The notes beneath the pieces are model-generated. The model was not told the DNA's origin. It made no database searches and saw only the letters and a list, made by a program, of their open reading frames with translations. DNA of 64,000 nt from CBDAQD01 sp965275905 (lineage in GTDB: Bacteria > Pseudomonadota > Alphaproteobacteria > Rhizobiales > JAJFHC01). The number at the start of each line of letters is the position of its first letter. Position 1 is the first letter of the stretch. Made by a program: the position numbers and the translations under genes. Below are positions 17,352 through 27,785 of the stretch, piece by piece. The DNA is taken from NCBI GenBank assembly GCA_965275905.1, contig CBDHYJ010000078.1, positions 1 to 64,000 of the forward strand, written 5' to 3'.

Positions 17352-19286
17352 ATGAAATTTCCCCCGTCTTTCCTCGATGAGATCAGGGCCCGGATACCCG
17401 TATCCGAGGTCGTGGCGCGCCGTGTGAAACTGACGAAGCGTGGCCGCGAGTTCGTCGGGCTGAGCCCGTTCAATCCCGAGAAGACTCCGTCCTTCACGGT
17501 CAACGACCAGAAGGGCTTCTATCATTGCTTCTCGTCCGGGAAACACGGCGACATTTTCCGTTTTGCCATGGAGACCGAAGGACTCAGCTTCCCCGAAGCC
17601 GTCGAGCGGCTCGCGGGCGAGGCCGGTATCCCCATGCCGCAGCGCAGTCCGGACGATATCGTGCGCGAGCAGAAGCGTGCGGGTCTTTACGAGATCATGG
17701 AAATGGCGTCGGCCTATTTCGAGGGCCTGCTGCAGCAGAGCGACGGGGCCGGCGCGCGGGGCTATCTCTCCGACCGCGGTCTGGCGGTCAGAACGCAGCA
17801 GGCGTTCCGCCTGGGCTATGCGGGTGCGGGCCGTCATGCGCTCAAGTCGCATCTGGGCGGGCTCAACGTGGCGCCGGAACAGATGGTCGAGGCTGGTCTG
17901 CTCATTGCTGGCGACGATATCCCGGTCTCCTACGACCGGTTCCGCGACCGCGTGATGTTCCCGATCACGGACCAGAAAAACCGCGTGATTGCGTTTGGGG
18001 GCAGGGCGTTGTCACCGGACGTTCCCGCCAAATACCTCAATTCGCCCGAGACGCCGCTGTTCCACAAGGGAGCCGTCCTCTACAACTTTGCCACGGCGCG
18101 CAAGGCGGCTTACGACACCGGCACCATGATTGCCGTGGAAGGCTATATGGACGTGATCGCGCTGGGTGCGGCCGGCTTTGCCAATGCAGTGGCGCCGCTT
18201 GGCACCGCGCTGACGCCCAACCAGATTCAACTGATGTGGCGCGCGGCACCCGAGCCGATCCTGTGTTTCGACGGCGACAAGGCAGGGCTCAAGGCGGCCT
18301 ACCGCGCGGTCGAGACGGTCCTGCCGCTGCTCAAGCCCGGCCATTCGCTCAAGTTCGCGCTTCTGCCCGAAGGCCAGGACCCGGACGATCTCATCCGCGA
18401 GCAGGGCCGGGACGCCATGGAAGAGGTTCTGGCGGCGGCCCGGCCGCTCGCCGACATGCTGTGGAAGCGCGAGATCGAGCAGGACAGTTGGGAAACCCCG
18501 GAACGGCGCGCCCAACTCGAAGCCCGCTTCGACGAGTTGCTGGGGACCATCGGCGATCCGAAGGTGAAGCGGCACTACGAGGCCGATCTCGAAGACCGCC
18601 TCAGGCGCCACTGGGGCCGCGACGAACGGCGTTTCGGCCGGTCAGGGCGAGCATATGGCCGCCAGCCGGCTGGGCGCTCACAGCGGCGCGGCGGAAGGCC
18701 GTCTCCGGGGTGGCAAATGGGCCCGGCGCCGGCCACCGAGTCCCTCAAATCCAGCGCGCTCGTGCGCGGCCACAGAACGTCGATGTCCAGCCGGGAGCGC
18801 ATTCTGCTTCTGGGCGTGCTCAATCATCCGGAGCTTCTGGTCCAGTACGCCGAGGAATTCGCCGAAACAGAATTCGAATCACGGGACCTTGACAGGCTGA
18901 GGGTGGAAATTCTAGATATCGCCGCCCATTTTGTACCACTTGACAGTCGAACTCTGCGCGACCAACTGATGTCTCGCGCAATGCTGGGCACTGTTGAGCG
19001 TCTGGAAGGCGGAAAAACAGTCAGGAGTGATTGGTTTGTTGACAGTGGCGCAGCGGCCACGGATGCGGAGACGGGGTGGCTGCACACCCTTGCCCTGCAC
19101 AGAAAATCACTCACATTACAAAAGGAACTGAAGGCTGCCGAACTAGCATTCGGTCAAGACGGCAGTGAAGAGAATTTCGAAAGACTCAGGGATATCCGAA
19201 TGCAACTGCTGAGCGCGGAAGGAACTGAGGCGACTGTGGAGGGGTTTGGCGAGGCGTCGCAGGACGTAATCGAAGTGAGTCGTTAG
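17352..19286 (+). CDS. dnaG: DNA primase
   Basis: 644 residues. Synthesises RNA primers at the replication fork. The N-terminal CHC2-type domain is recognisable (LSPFNPEKTPSF, GFYHCFSSGKHGD), but the usual Cys/His/Cys/Cys zinc ligands read Ser, Asn, Cys, Ser. The catalytic core has AVEGYMDVIALGAAGF and the TOPRIM acidic motif CFDGDKAGLKAA, and a C-terminal helicase-binding region follows an Arg/Gly-rich linker around residues 420-470. The last 130 codons are noticeably less GC-rich than the rest. It lies 115 bases after yqeY and upstream of rpoD, the classic macromolecular-synthesis order. Confidence 0.96.
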   Translation: MKFPPSFLDEIRARIPVSEVVARRVKLTKRGREFVGLSPFNPEKTPSFTVNDQKGFYHCFSSGKHGDIFRFAMETEGLSFPEAVERLAGEAGIPMPQRSPDDIVREQKRAGLYEIMEMASAYFEGLLQQSDGAGARGYLSDRGLAVRTQQAFRLGYAGAGRHALKSHLGGLNVAPEQMVEAGLLIAGDDIPVSYDRFRDRVMFPITDQKNRVIAFGGRALSPDVPAKYLNSPETPLFHKGAVLYNFATARKAAYDTGTMIAVEGYMDVIALGAAGFANAVAPLGTALTPNQIQLMWRAAPEPILCFDGDKAGLKAAYRAVETVLPLLKPGHSLKFALLPEGQDPDDLIREQGRDAMEEVLAAARPLADMLWKREIEQDSWETPERRAQLEARFDELLGTIGDPKVKRHYEADLEDRLRRHWGRDERRFGRSGRAYGRQPAGRSQRRGGRPSPGWQMGPAPATESLKSSALVRGHRTSMSSRERILLLGVLNHPELLVQYAEEFAETEFESRDLDRLRVEILDIAAHFVPLDSRTLRDQLMSRAMLGTVERLEGGKTVRSDWFVDSGAAATDAETGWLHTLALHRKSLTLQKELKAAELAFGQDGSEENFERLRDIRMQLLSAEGTEATVEGFGEASQDVIEVSR

Positions 19287-19442
19287 GTTTCGCTTGGTTA
19301 ATTCGTGCTTAAGACACTTGGCCTTATCTAGTAAATGTACCAGATGTCATGCCGCCCGGTACCGGCGGCGTGAAGGGCGGACGCAAACTTAAACGGACTT
19401 GTCGCCGCAGACAGGCAGACGTCGCGGTTGGAGATACTGTAT

Positions 19443-21455
<2,013 letters not shown>

Positions 21456-21485
21456 GGCAGGACCCGCGCAACCGCTTTTACGGAA

Positions 21486-21516
21486 AACCGCCCGATCTCT
21501 TTGATTTCGGGCGGTT
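21486..21516. terminator. Stem-loop after rpoD
   Basis: 10-bp perfect stem (21486-21495 with 21507-21516) and an 11-base loop, 30 bases after the rpoD stop. No T run follows on plus, so efficiency is uncertain. Confidence 0.55.
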
Positions 21517-21649
21517 GCGCTTGAAGGTTACAACATAGCCGCTGTTGAATAGCTGGGCCGGACGACCTATATACTACTTGTTTTGATTGAGCGTTGGCTG
21601 TAAACTATAGGATGCTGAACGAGGTTTCAGAAAGTTTGAGGAATCGTAG

Positions 21650-21751
21650 ATGAATAGGTTAATCAAGTTTCTCACTGCAATTGGAACTCTTTGGGCGTCG
21701 GCCTCGCTCTCTGTTGTTGCTTATGCCGGGACGATGAACGTATTGCCCTGA
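21650..21751 (+). CDS. Possible small secreted peptide (33 aa)
   Basis: Short ORF beginning MNRLIKFLTAIGTLWAS and ending AYAGTMNVLP. The N-terminus has a positive charge, a hydrophobic core and an Ala-Tyr-Ala site, so almost the whole product resembles a signal peptide and would leave only about seven residues. GAGG lies nine bases upstream of the ATG. It sits at the left edge of AT-rich accessory DNA, three bases from the end of the convergent membrane-protein gene. Could be a leader peptide, the remnant of a longer secreted protein, or chance. Confidence 0.3.
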   Translation: MNRLIKFLTAIGTLWASASLSVVAYAGTMNVLP

Positions 21752-21754
21752 GAA

Positions 21755-23842
21755 TCATTCCAATTGCTTTAGGTGCCAGTTGGCGGAGCTTCTGTTTTTC
21801 TGTGTGACGGGACGTTCTCGAAGAATCTGAGGTAGGTTTAGCCGATCAAGAATGAGTTTGTTCTTTTCCTTCCAGTTCGATCTCGCATTCACCGATATTG
21901 CATCCGTTAGCTGTAAGCTCCTATCATAGGCCATAATTGCCAGATTTAGAAGTTTAACAGCGCGGTCCTTCATGATGCTGGTATGGGACTGTCCAGAGCT
22001 AATTTGTTCAATGGCACCAATTGCCTGCCTTAGGTAAATGCTACCCGACGTATCGGACGCGGCAGCATCCATTAAGTTTTTCAAGCTATTATTCTGGTCA
22101 ATGATGCAGATCCAATTAATTTCTAATAATTTGCCTGCAGCATTGCTTGCTATTGTTTCATATCTCTCCGTAAATCTATTCAATATTACAGACGTGTAAG
22201 CAAATTGATTCTCTGTCCTAATTCTCTGAAATATCAGATGTTTTGCATGTCTCAATCTTTTCGCTTCCTTGATTCCAAATGATTCTCCAATATTGCATTC
22301 CTGCGTTAGTGTTACGAAATTATCCGTGCCGCTTCGAATTAATAGGATTCTTGACAAATCGTTTCTTGCTTCGAGCGCCTTATCAGCAAGTAACTCTTTG
22401 TCGGCAGAATTAATAAGAAGGAATATCAAGTAGTCCATCGCCCTAAATTTGTGCCACAGCCCAACGGCAATGTCTTTGTCTGAGAGGCCTAATTTCTCAT
22501 TCTCTAAGAACTCCTGTTCAAACTGTCTGACCCAGCCGTCTAGATGAGCAAGCGCTGCCCGCCGGTCTCCAAGTACGTCATAGATTGCTGATATCACCAA
22601 CGATAGATACGGCCTGTCTGTTCTAATTGTTCGAAATGCATCGCGAACAGAGTTGCAAAACTGAACTATCGCATTCTTGGTAGGTTGTTCTTCACTGCAA
22701 ATTTCATAGCTCGCTGCGTCGTTTGAATTTTCCAAGAATGGATCCGTATTTATGAAGTGCTTTTTGTTTCCTTCTTCACTGTCGTACTTTACGAATATGT
22801 TAACGGGTGCAAAATTATTAAAATCCCAAATCATTTCCGTTAATCTTTTGCATCCGTGTTCAAAGTTCTGATCAATTCTTCCCAGTTTTATTGAGCTAGT
22901 CAGAAATTTTCGAAAAATGGAATCGTATCTAAAATTTTCTTTCAATACTTCAAGCATAACTTGAAATATTTCACTTTGTATCTCTAAAATATCACTATCA
23001 GATATCAAAATTTTATTATTATTTACTACATCTCCAGATGCTAATATTAATCTAAGTCGATTGGCGATTTTTCTGGCTGAATTTGCGATATCATTTATCG
23101 ACCCAGTTTTTGTCAATATATTCTTCATGCACAGTGAAACTGGACTTATATAATATTGAAAAAACAATTTGTCTGAATTATTAATTTCTGTGAAATAAGA
23201 TTTCTTGTGTGTATTGCTATCCATAATTCGAATCATAAACGACATATCTTCGTCGCGCTCAATCAATTTATGCATATCTACTAATATTCGAAAAACATAA
23301 GAATTTGCTTGATTCTTATTTGTGCTGGTTCGGTGTGCCAATGACAATTCAAACTTCGTTTTATTATTTTTTCTTACCTGCTCTAATTCTATAGATCCAA
23401 TCGGCGTCGTGATTCCACTGATGCTCCGGATTAATACGTGAAATCCGATATCGCTAGACCCTAGAAAAAGTATTACTACTGAAAATATGCCCCAATTTCG
23501 ATGAATTCGCTTTTCTGATTCGTTAGCAAGGAGGTCCGGATGCATTGTCAATTCGGCCCATTTGCCAAAGATCAACCCAAATACACTTCCTAAAATGAAA
23601 TAGTAAAAATCATTAGAATGAAGTTTGATATGCTCCCATCGTCTTTCCAATATCCATAAGGGATCATCTCGATACAAAACGAATAGTGTTGCAATAATAA
23701 TAATCGAAAATATGCTGGTAACAGATAATACGAACCACACAAATGCGGGGTGTGATATTCCGTCATATCGTTCTCGAACAATGTAAGCGGATGAAAAGCT
23801 AATGGCCGAGGCGATAATCGCGAATATCAAAAATTCAGACAT
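21755..23842 (-). CDS. Hypothetical 695-residue multi-span membrane protein in AT-rich accessory DNA
   Basis: Family not recognised. The N-terminal 180 residues hold about four hydrophobic segments (MSEFLIFAIIASAISF; VWFVLSVTSIFSIIIIATLF; FYYFILGSVFGLIFG; IFSVVILFLGSSDIGF), followed by a roughly 500-residue soluble region rich in Lys, Asn, Ile and charged residues with no motif I know. The gene is far more AT-rich than rpoD on one side and the dehydrogenase on the other, a strong sign of recent acquisition. No integrase and no flanking repeat was found. A membrane sensor-effector layout would fit a defence or stress protein, but that is a guess. Confidence 0.8.
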   Translation of the reverse strand: MSEFLIFAIIASAISFSSAYIVRERYDGISHPAFVWFVLSVTSIFSIIIIATLFVLYRDDPLWILERRWEHIKLHSNDFYYFILGSVFGLIFGKWAELTMHPDLLANESEKRIHRNWGIFSVVILFLGSSDIGFHVLIRSISGITTPIGSIELEQVRKNNKTKFELSLAHRTSTNKNQANSYVFRILVDMHKLIERDEDMSFMIRIMDSNTHKKSYFTEINNSDKLFFQYYISPVSLCMKNILTKTGSINDIANSARKIANRLRLILASGDVVNNNKILISDSDILEIQSEIFQVMLEVLKENFRYDSIFRKFLTSSIKLGRIDQNFEHGCKRLTEMIWDFNNFAPVNIFVKYDSEEGNKKHFINTDPFLENSNDAASYEICSEEQPTKNAIVQFCNSVRDAFRTIRTDRPYLSLVISAIYDVLGDRRAALAHLDGWVRQFEQEFLENEKLGLSDKDIAVGLWHKFRAMDYLIFLLINSADKELLADKALEARNDLSRILLIRSGTDNFVTLTQECNIGESFGIKEAKRLRHAKHLIFQRIRTENQFAYTSVILNRFTERYETIASNAAGKLLEINWICIIDQNNSLKNLMDAAASDTSGSIYLRQAIGAIEQISSGQSHTSIMKDRAVKLLNLAIMAYDRSLQLTDAISVNARSNWKEKNKLILDRLNLPQILRERPVTQKNRSSANWHLKQLE

Positions 23843-23993
23843 CGAAAATTTACTTCAAAGTTTGCGTTACTTTATTAGTATCGGTTTTATATTTATTTTC
23901 AGCAAGAAAAAGTTGTGTTACTCGGCATGCCGAAATTCAATAATTTGAATTTGGTCATTTCGGAGGGCGTTCAGATCCATGGTCTTGGGTCAC
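23843..23993. other. AT-rich spacer between accessory gene and sugar dehydrogenase
   Basis: Contains an 8-bp inverted repeat (AAATTCAA 23933-23940 and TTGAATTT 23945-23952, loop TAAT). It probably includes the promoter of the 695-residue protein gene and the right edge of the acquired DNA. No gene seen. Confidence 0.4.
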
Positions 23994-24812
23994 TCAAAAG
24001 TTCCCGCCGTCGACCCGGAATTCCTGACCGGTGCAGCCGCGCGAGGCGCGCGAGCACAGGAACAGAACCATCTCCGCGACATCGTCCTCCTTCATCTGGC
24101 GCTTGAGGCACTGGCGGTCGAGGATGGCGTCGATCTTCCCGGGCGTGATCCACAGGTCCAACTGGCGCGGCGTCAGAATGGCACCGGGCACCACCGAATT
24201 GACCCGGATGTTGTCGCGGCCGAATTCGCGGGCGAGCGTCCGGGTCAGGCCGAATACGGCGGCCTTGCAGGTGGCGTAGACGGACAGCCCCTCTTCGCCG
24301 AGCGTCGGGGCGATGGAGCCGAAATTGACGATTGCACCGCCGCCACCGGCGGCGAGGTGCGGATGGGCGGCCTGCGCGGCGAAGAACTGATGACGCAGAT
24401 TGACGTCGACCGTGCGTGCCCAGGTGTCCGCATCGACCGCGTCGACCTTGATGCGCATATCGTTGGCGGCATTGTTCACGAGGGCATAGAGGCTGCCTGT
24501 TGCCGTGGCCGCCTCGTCGATTGCAGTCTTGAGGGCATCGAGATCGGTCACATCCGTGACTGTGAAAGCCGGTTCATTGCGCACGTGCGGACGCAGCGCT
24601 TCGACGAGCCTTTTGCCGGCGTCCTCGTCGAGGTCGCAGAAATGGACGTGAGCGCCCTGACCCGCCAGAGCGGCGACGATTACCGACCCGATGCCGGTTG
24701 CGCCGCCGCTGACAAAGACGGTCCGGTCGACGAGATCGCCGAACCGGCCGGCCATGTCGGGGAGGGCGCCGGTTTCAGCGTTTTTTGCCGGCGACGGCGT
24801 CGAACTCTGCAT
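23994..24812 (-). CDS. SDR-family sugar dehydrogenase, D-xylose 1-dehydrogenase type
   Basis: 272-residue NAD(P)-dependent short-chain dehydrogenase. The cofactor loop is SGGATGIG, NNAAND matches the NAG-type motif, the catalytic serine is in NFGSIAP and the Tyr-Lys pair in YATCK; the C-terminus ends QEFRVDGGNF. The stretches VNLRHQFFAAQA and VVPGAILTPRQLDLWITP resemble Caulobacter-type xylose dehydrogenase XylB, and the gene lies beside XylFGH, so oxidation of xylose or arabinose to the lactone is likely. ATG at 24812 is preceded by AAGGAAGG; it overlaps the upstream gene by 38 bases, implying coupling. An alternative start is 24755. Confidence 0.8.
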   Translation of the reverse strand: MQSSTPSPAKNAETGALPDMAGRFGDLVDRTVFVSGGATGIGSVIVAALAGQGAHVHFCDLDEDAGKRLVEALRPHVRNEPAFTVTDVTDLDALKTAIDEAATATGSLYALVNNAANDMRIKVDAVDADTWARTVDVNLRHQFFAAQAAHPHLAAGGGGAIVNFGSIAPTLGEEGLSVYATCKAAVFGLTRTLAREFGRDNIRVNSVVPGAILTPRQLDLWITPGKIDAILDRQCLKRQMKEDDVAEMVLFLCSRASRGCTGQEFRVDGGNF

Positions 24813-26403
24813 CGCGTCCTTCCTTCCTCGTAACCGTGTACCGTGATCCGGCGGCCAGTCTGGTCCAGCCGCTCGTCGTACCGTCCCGCCAGCGGACCCT
24901 GATGTCGGCCGACTCGCCCGAGCCGAGACCGAAGTGGAGGTCCCCCACACCGCCGCCTGCATGACCGCCGCCAATCGCGACGAACCGCTTCTGAGTCCTG
25001 CCGCCAGACTTCAGGGTGACCGTGGCGCCAACGGCCTGGGTGTTTGGTGCCGGCTGGCGAAGCATTATGGAAACCCAGTTCCTGTCGGGGTCGCCGCAGC
25101 TTCGATTGCGGAACAGGGACGCCGGCTGATTGCGATTGACGACGACAATGTCGAGGCAGCCGTCGCGGTCGAAATCCGCAATGGCCGCACCACGCCCGGC
25201 GGTGTTCAGCGCGATGCCGGTATTGCCGGACGCCTCAGCGAAACGGCCATCACCCTTGCCGAGCAGGATGGTGTCGGGATCAAACGCGGCGAACTGCTTC
25301 ATGGTGTCCACGTTGCCCTTGACGATGAGCAGGTCGTCGAAACCGTCATTGTTGAAATCGGCGAACCCGTTGTGCCAACTGGTGGACGGCCGTGGGTCGC
25401 CGCCGGTGTGCGGGCGCTGGGACGCCGCGCCGCGCGTCCAGGCAACTTCGCCGAATCTGGGTACAGGCGGTTCTTTCGCCTCCAGGGTATAGAGCTTGTT
25501 TTCGGCCATGTTGGTGACCGCGATCTCGGGCAGGCCGTCCTGGTCGATGTCCCGGGCCGCGAGTCCCATGCCCCAGATCTTTGCATCCTTCCAGCCGTCG
25601 GCGGCCGCGTAGAGGCGCGGTGCGGCGCCGAAGACCGACCAGAGCTGTTCGCCGCCGTCCGCATCCTGATACTCGCGGTCATTGGCGATTCTCAGATCCG
25701 CCTCGCCGGTGTTCCGCCAGTCGACGAACAGCATGGAGAGCGCGCAATGGCCCGGCGCGAGCGGCGAAGCATCCTCGTAGAGCACGCCGTCCGGGCCGGA
25801 TGAAGACGGACGCAGCAGCGTATTGGTCTCGCAGTTGCCGGTCTTTTCGAGCGGGCGGTCACGGTCGACGTAGTTGCCGACGATCAGGGTCGGAAAGTCC
25901 GCGCCGCGCGCCCATGCGGCGGCAAAGGCCGTCGACCACTTTCCTGACCCTGCAATGGCCGCGCCCTTTTCCGCGACCGTGAATCTGCAGTTGCCGGTAT
26001 TCTCCAGAAGAGCATTGCGGCCGAACCGCAGCAGGAACAGATCGAGATCCGCATCATTGTCGAAGTCGATTGCGTAGACCCCGGCGACGTTCTTCAGAAC
26101 GTCGTGACCGGAGCCGGTGAGCGGCCGGACTGCGGCGAAGCGGATCTGTCCGGCCTTCTTCGTCCTGTTACGGAACAGCTGTGCCGAACCCGTGCCTCCG
26201 GCGAGAAAGAGATCGGCATCGCCGTCGCTGTCGCAATCGAATGCCGCTGCGCCTCCGCCGACGACGAAGTCCGCATTGCCGCCGAAAACATGGGAAAGGC
26301 CGGCCGATGACGCCTGTTCGGAGAAAATGACAGGCGCCGGACCGGCGAATGCCGGTGAAACCGGGAGAAACGCGGCCAGCAGGATCGTAAATAGTCGTTG
26401 CAT
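24775..26403 (-). CDS. Exported FG-GAP/VCBS-repeat protein of the CRTAC1 (ASPIC/UnbV) family
   Basis: 542 residues with a clear Sec signal peptide (MQRLFTILLAAFLPVSPAFA). Repeated calcium-loop motifs of the DxDxDGxxD type follow (FDCDSDGDADLFLAGG; IDFDNDADLDLFLL; IDQDGLPEIAV; FDRDGCLDIVVV), typical of beta-propeller FG-GAP repeats. The C-terminus carries the ASPIC/UnbV-like segment GATVTLKSGGRTQKRFVAIGGGHAG. Probably periplasmic or surface-exposed. It is divergent from xylF and overlaps the dehydrogenase start. Its role in a sugar locus is unclear; it might bind a polysaccharide or protein partner. Confidence 0.8.
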   Translation of the reverse strand: MQRLFTILLAAFLPVSPAFAGPAPVIFSEQASSAGLSHVFGGNADFVVGGGAAAFDCDSDGDADLFLAGGTGSAQLFRNRTKKAGQIRFAAVRPLTGSGHDVLKNVAGVYAIDFDNDADLDLFLLRFGRNALLENTGNCRFTVAEKGAAIAGSGKWSTAFAAAWARGADFPTLIVGNYVDRDRPLEKTGNCETNTLLRPSSSGPDGVLYEDASPLAPGHCALSMLFVDWRNTGEADLRIANDREYQDADGGEQLWSVFGAAPRLYAAADGWKDAKIWGMGLAARDIDQDGLPEIAVTNMAENKLYTLEAKEPPVPRFGEVAWTRGAASQRPHTGGDPRPSTSWHNGFADFNNDGFDDLLIVKGNVDTMKQFAAFDPDTILLGKGDGRFAEASGNTGIALNTAGRGAAIADFDRDGCLDIVVVNRNQPASLFRNRSCGDPDRNWVSIMLRQPAPNTQAVGATVTLKSGGRTQKRFVAIGGGHAGGGVGDLHFGLGSGESADIRVRWRDGTTSGWTRLAAGSRYTVTRKEGRDAEFDAVAGKKR

Positions 26404-26539
26404 TTATTTCACAGGGCGAATTTAAGGATTCGACAAATCAGCAGTTTGACGTGTCGATTGGTTCAGGATTGGCGTCTCTCTATCAGGTTTTGGGGCCTGC
26501 AGCTTCGATTGTTGACTCATCGACCAGCCTCTGGCAAGA

Positions 26540-26564
26540 ATATATTTCGGTTAATAAAATATAT
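26540..26564. promoter_or_regulatory. Candidate operator upstream of xylF
   Basis: Perfect 8-bp inverted repeat ATATATTT ... AAATATAT with a nine-base spacer, 64 bases before the xylF start. The size and AT-rich arms fit operators of ROK-family repressors, and a ROK regulator gene (frameshifted) is in the same operon. Confidence 0.45.
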
Positions 26565-26628
26565 AACGACATTTTCGTGAGCCGAGGAACCGGGCGGCTC
26601 GCGCCCGGCGATCTAGGGAGATCAATCC

Positions 26629-27678
26629 ATGAAAACTCGCAGAATACTGGCTTCAGCCGCTGTCTTTGGCCTTGCGCTGGGCGGCGCGCTGGCCATCTCG
26701 GCGGCAAAGGCCGCTGATCTCGTCATCGGGGTCAGCTGGTCGAATTTCCAGGAAGAACGCTGGAAGACCGATGAGGCCGCGATCAAGAAGGCGCTCGACG
26801 CCGCGGGTGCGCAATATATCAGCACGGATGCGCAGAGCTCGACTGCCAAGCAACTGTCCGATGTTGAAAGTCTGATCGGACGCGGTGCGAATGCACTGAT
26901 CATTCTCGCGCAGGACGCCTCGGCCATCGGCCCGGCCGTCCGCAAGGCGGAGCAGGAGGGCATTCCGGTGGTCGGCTATGACCGCCTGATTGAAGATGCC
27001 GGCGTTTTCTACCTGACATTCGACAATGTCGAGGTCGGACGGATGCAGGCCCGTGCGGTGCTCGAGGCGCAGCCCAAGGGCAACTACGTTTTCATCAAGG
27101 GCTCCCCGCAGGACCCGAACGCTGACTTCCTTCACGGCGGCCAGCTCGAGGTGCTCAAGGCGGCCATGGATTCCGGTGACATCAAGGTTGTCGGCAACCA
27201 GTACACCGACGGCTGGCTGCCGGCCAATGCACAGCGCAATATGGAGCAGATCCTGACCAAGAACGACAACAAGGTCGATGCCGTCGTGGCCTCCAATGAC
27301 GGAACGGCGGGCGGCGTCGTGGCGGCGCTGACCGCTCAAGGGATGGAAGGTCTGCCGGTCTCGGGACAGGACGGCGACCATGCAGCGTTGAACCGGGTGG
27401 CGCTCGGAACGCAGACCGTGTCGGTGTGGAAGGACGCGAGGGAACTTGGAAAGGCCGCTGGCGAGATCGCCGTAGCGCTGGCCAAGGGATCGAAGATGGC
27501 CGATGTGGCAGGCGCCGAGATGTGGAAGAGTCCCAAGGGATTGAGCCTCACCTCAAGGTTCCTGAAGCCGGTTCCGATCACCCGAGACAACCTCAATGTT
27601 GTTGTCGACGCGGGATGGGTCGCGAAGGACGTCGTCTGCAAGGGCGTCAAGGCCGGGGCGGTTGCCGTCTGCAACTGA
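26629..27678 (+). CDS. xylF: D-xylose ABC transporter substrate-binding protein
   Basis: 349-residue periplasmic binding protein. Signal peptide up to about AISAAKAA. The mature protein matches XylF along its length: VGVSW region, ERWKTDEAAIKKALDAAGA, FDNVEVGRMQARA, GSPQDPNADF, DGWLPANAQRNMEQIL, VVASNDGTAGG and SGQDGD, all characteristic of the xylose branch. It heads the operon xylF-xylH-xylG-ROK-epimerase, with AGGGAG before the ATG. Substrate call as xylose is by family resemblance. Confidence 0.92.
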   Translation: MKTRRILASAAVFGLALGGALAISAAKAADLVIGVSWSNFQEERWKTDEAAIKKALDAAGAQYISTDAQSSTAKQLSDVESLIGRGANALIILAQDASAIGPAVRKAEQEGIPVVGYDRLIEDAGVFYLTFDNVEVGRMQARAVLEAQPKGNYVFIKGSPQDPNADFLHGGQLEVLKAAMDSGDIKVVGNQYTDGWLPANAQRNMEQILTKNDNKVDAVVASNDGTAGGVVAALTAQGMEGLPVSGQDGDHAALNRVALGTQTVSVWKDARELGKAAGEIAVALAKGSKMADVAGAEMWKSPKGLSLTSRFLKPVPITRDNLNVVVDAGWVAKDVVCKGVKAGAVAVCN

Positions 27679-27785
27679 GTAAACTTGCACGGGGCGGCGG
27701 GTCGGCAAAAGCTGTGCCGCCGCCGGTAGGCAGCCGCGAAGAGCATTCTCCCACCTGAGACCGGCGGGGACAGCGCTGCGGCAAC

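Noticed and set aside
21517..23993. Island with attachment repeats after rpoD
   Set aside because: I found no repeated rpoD end or other direct repeat around it.
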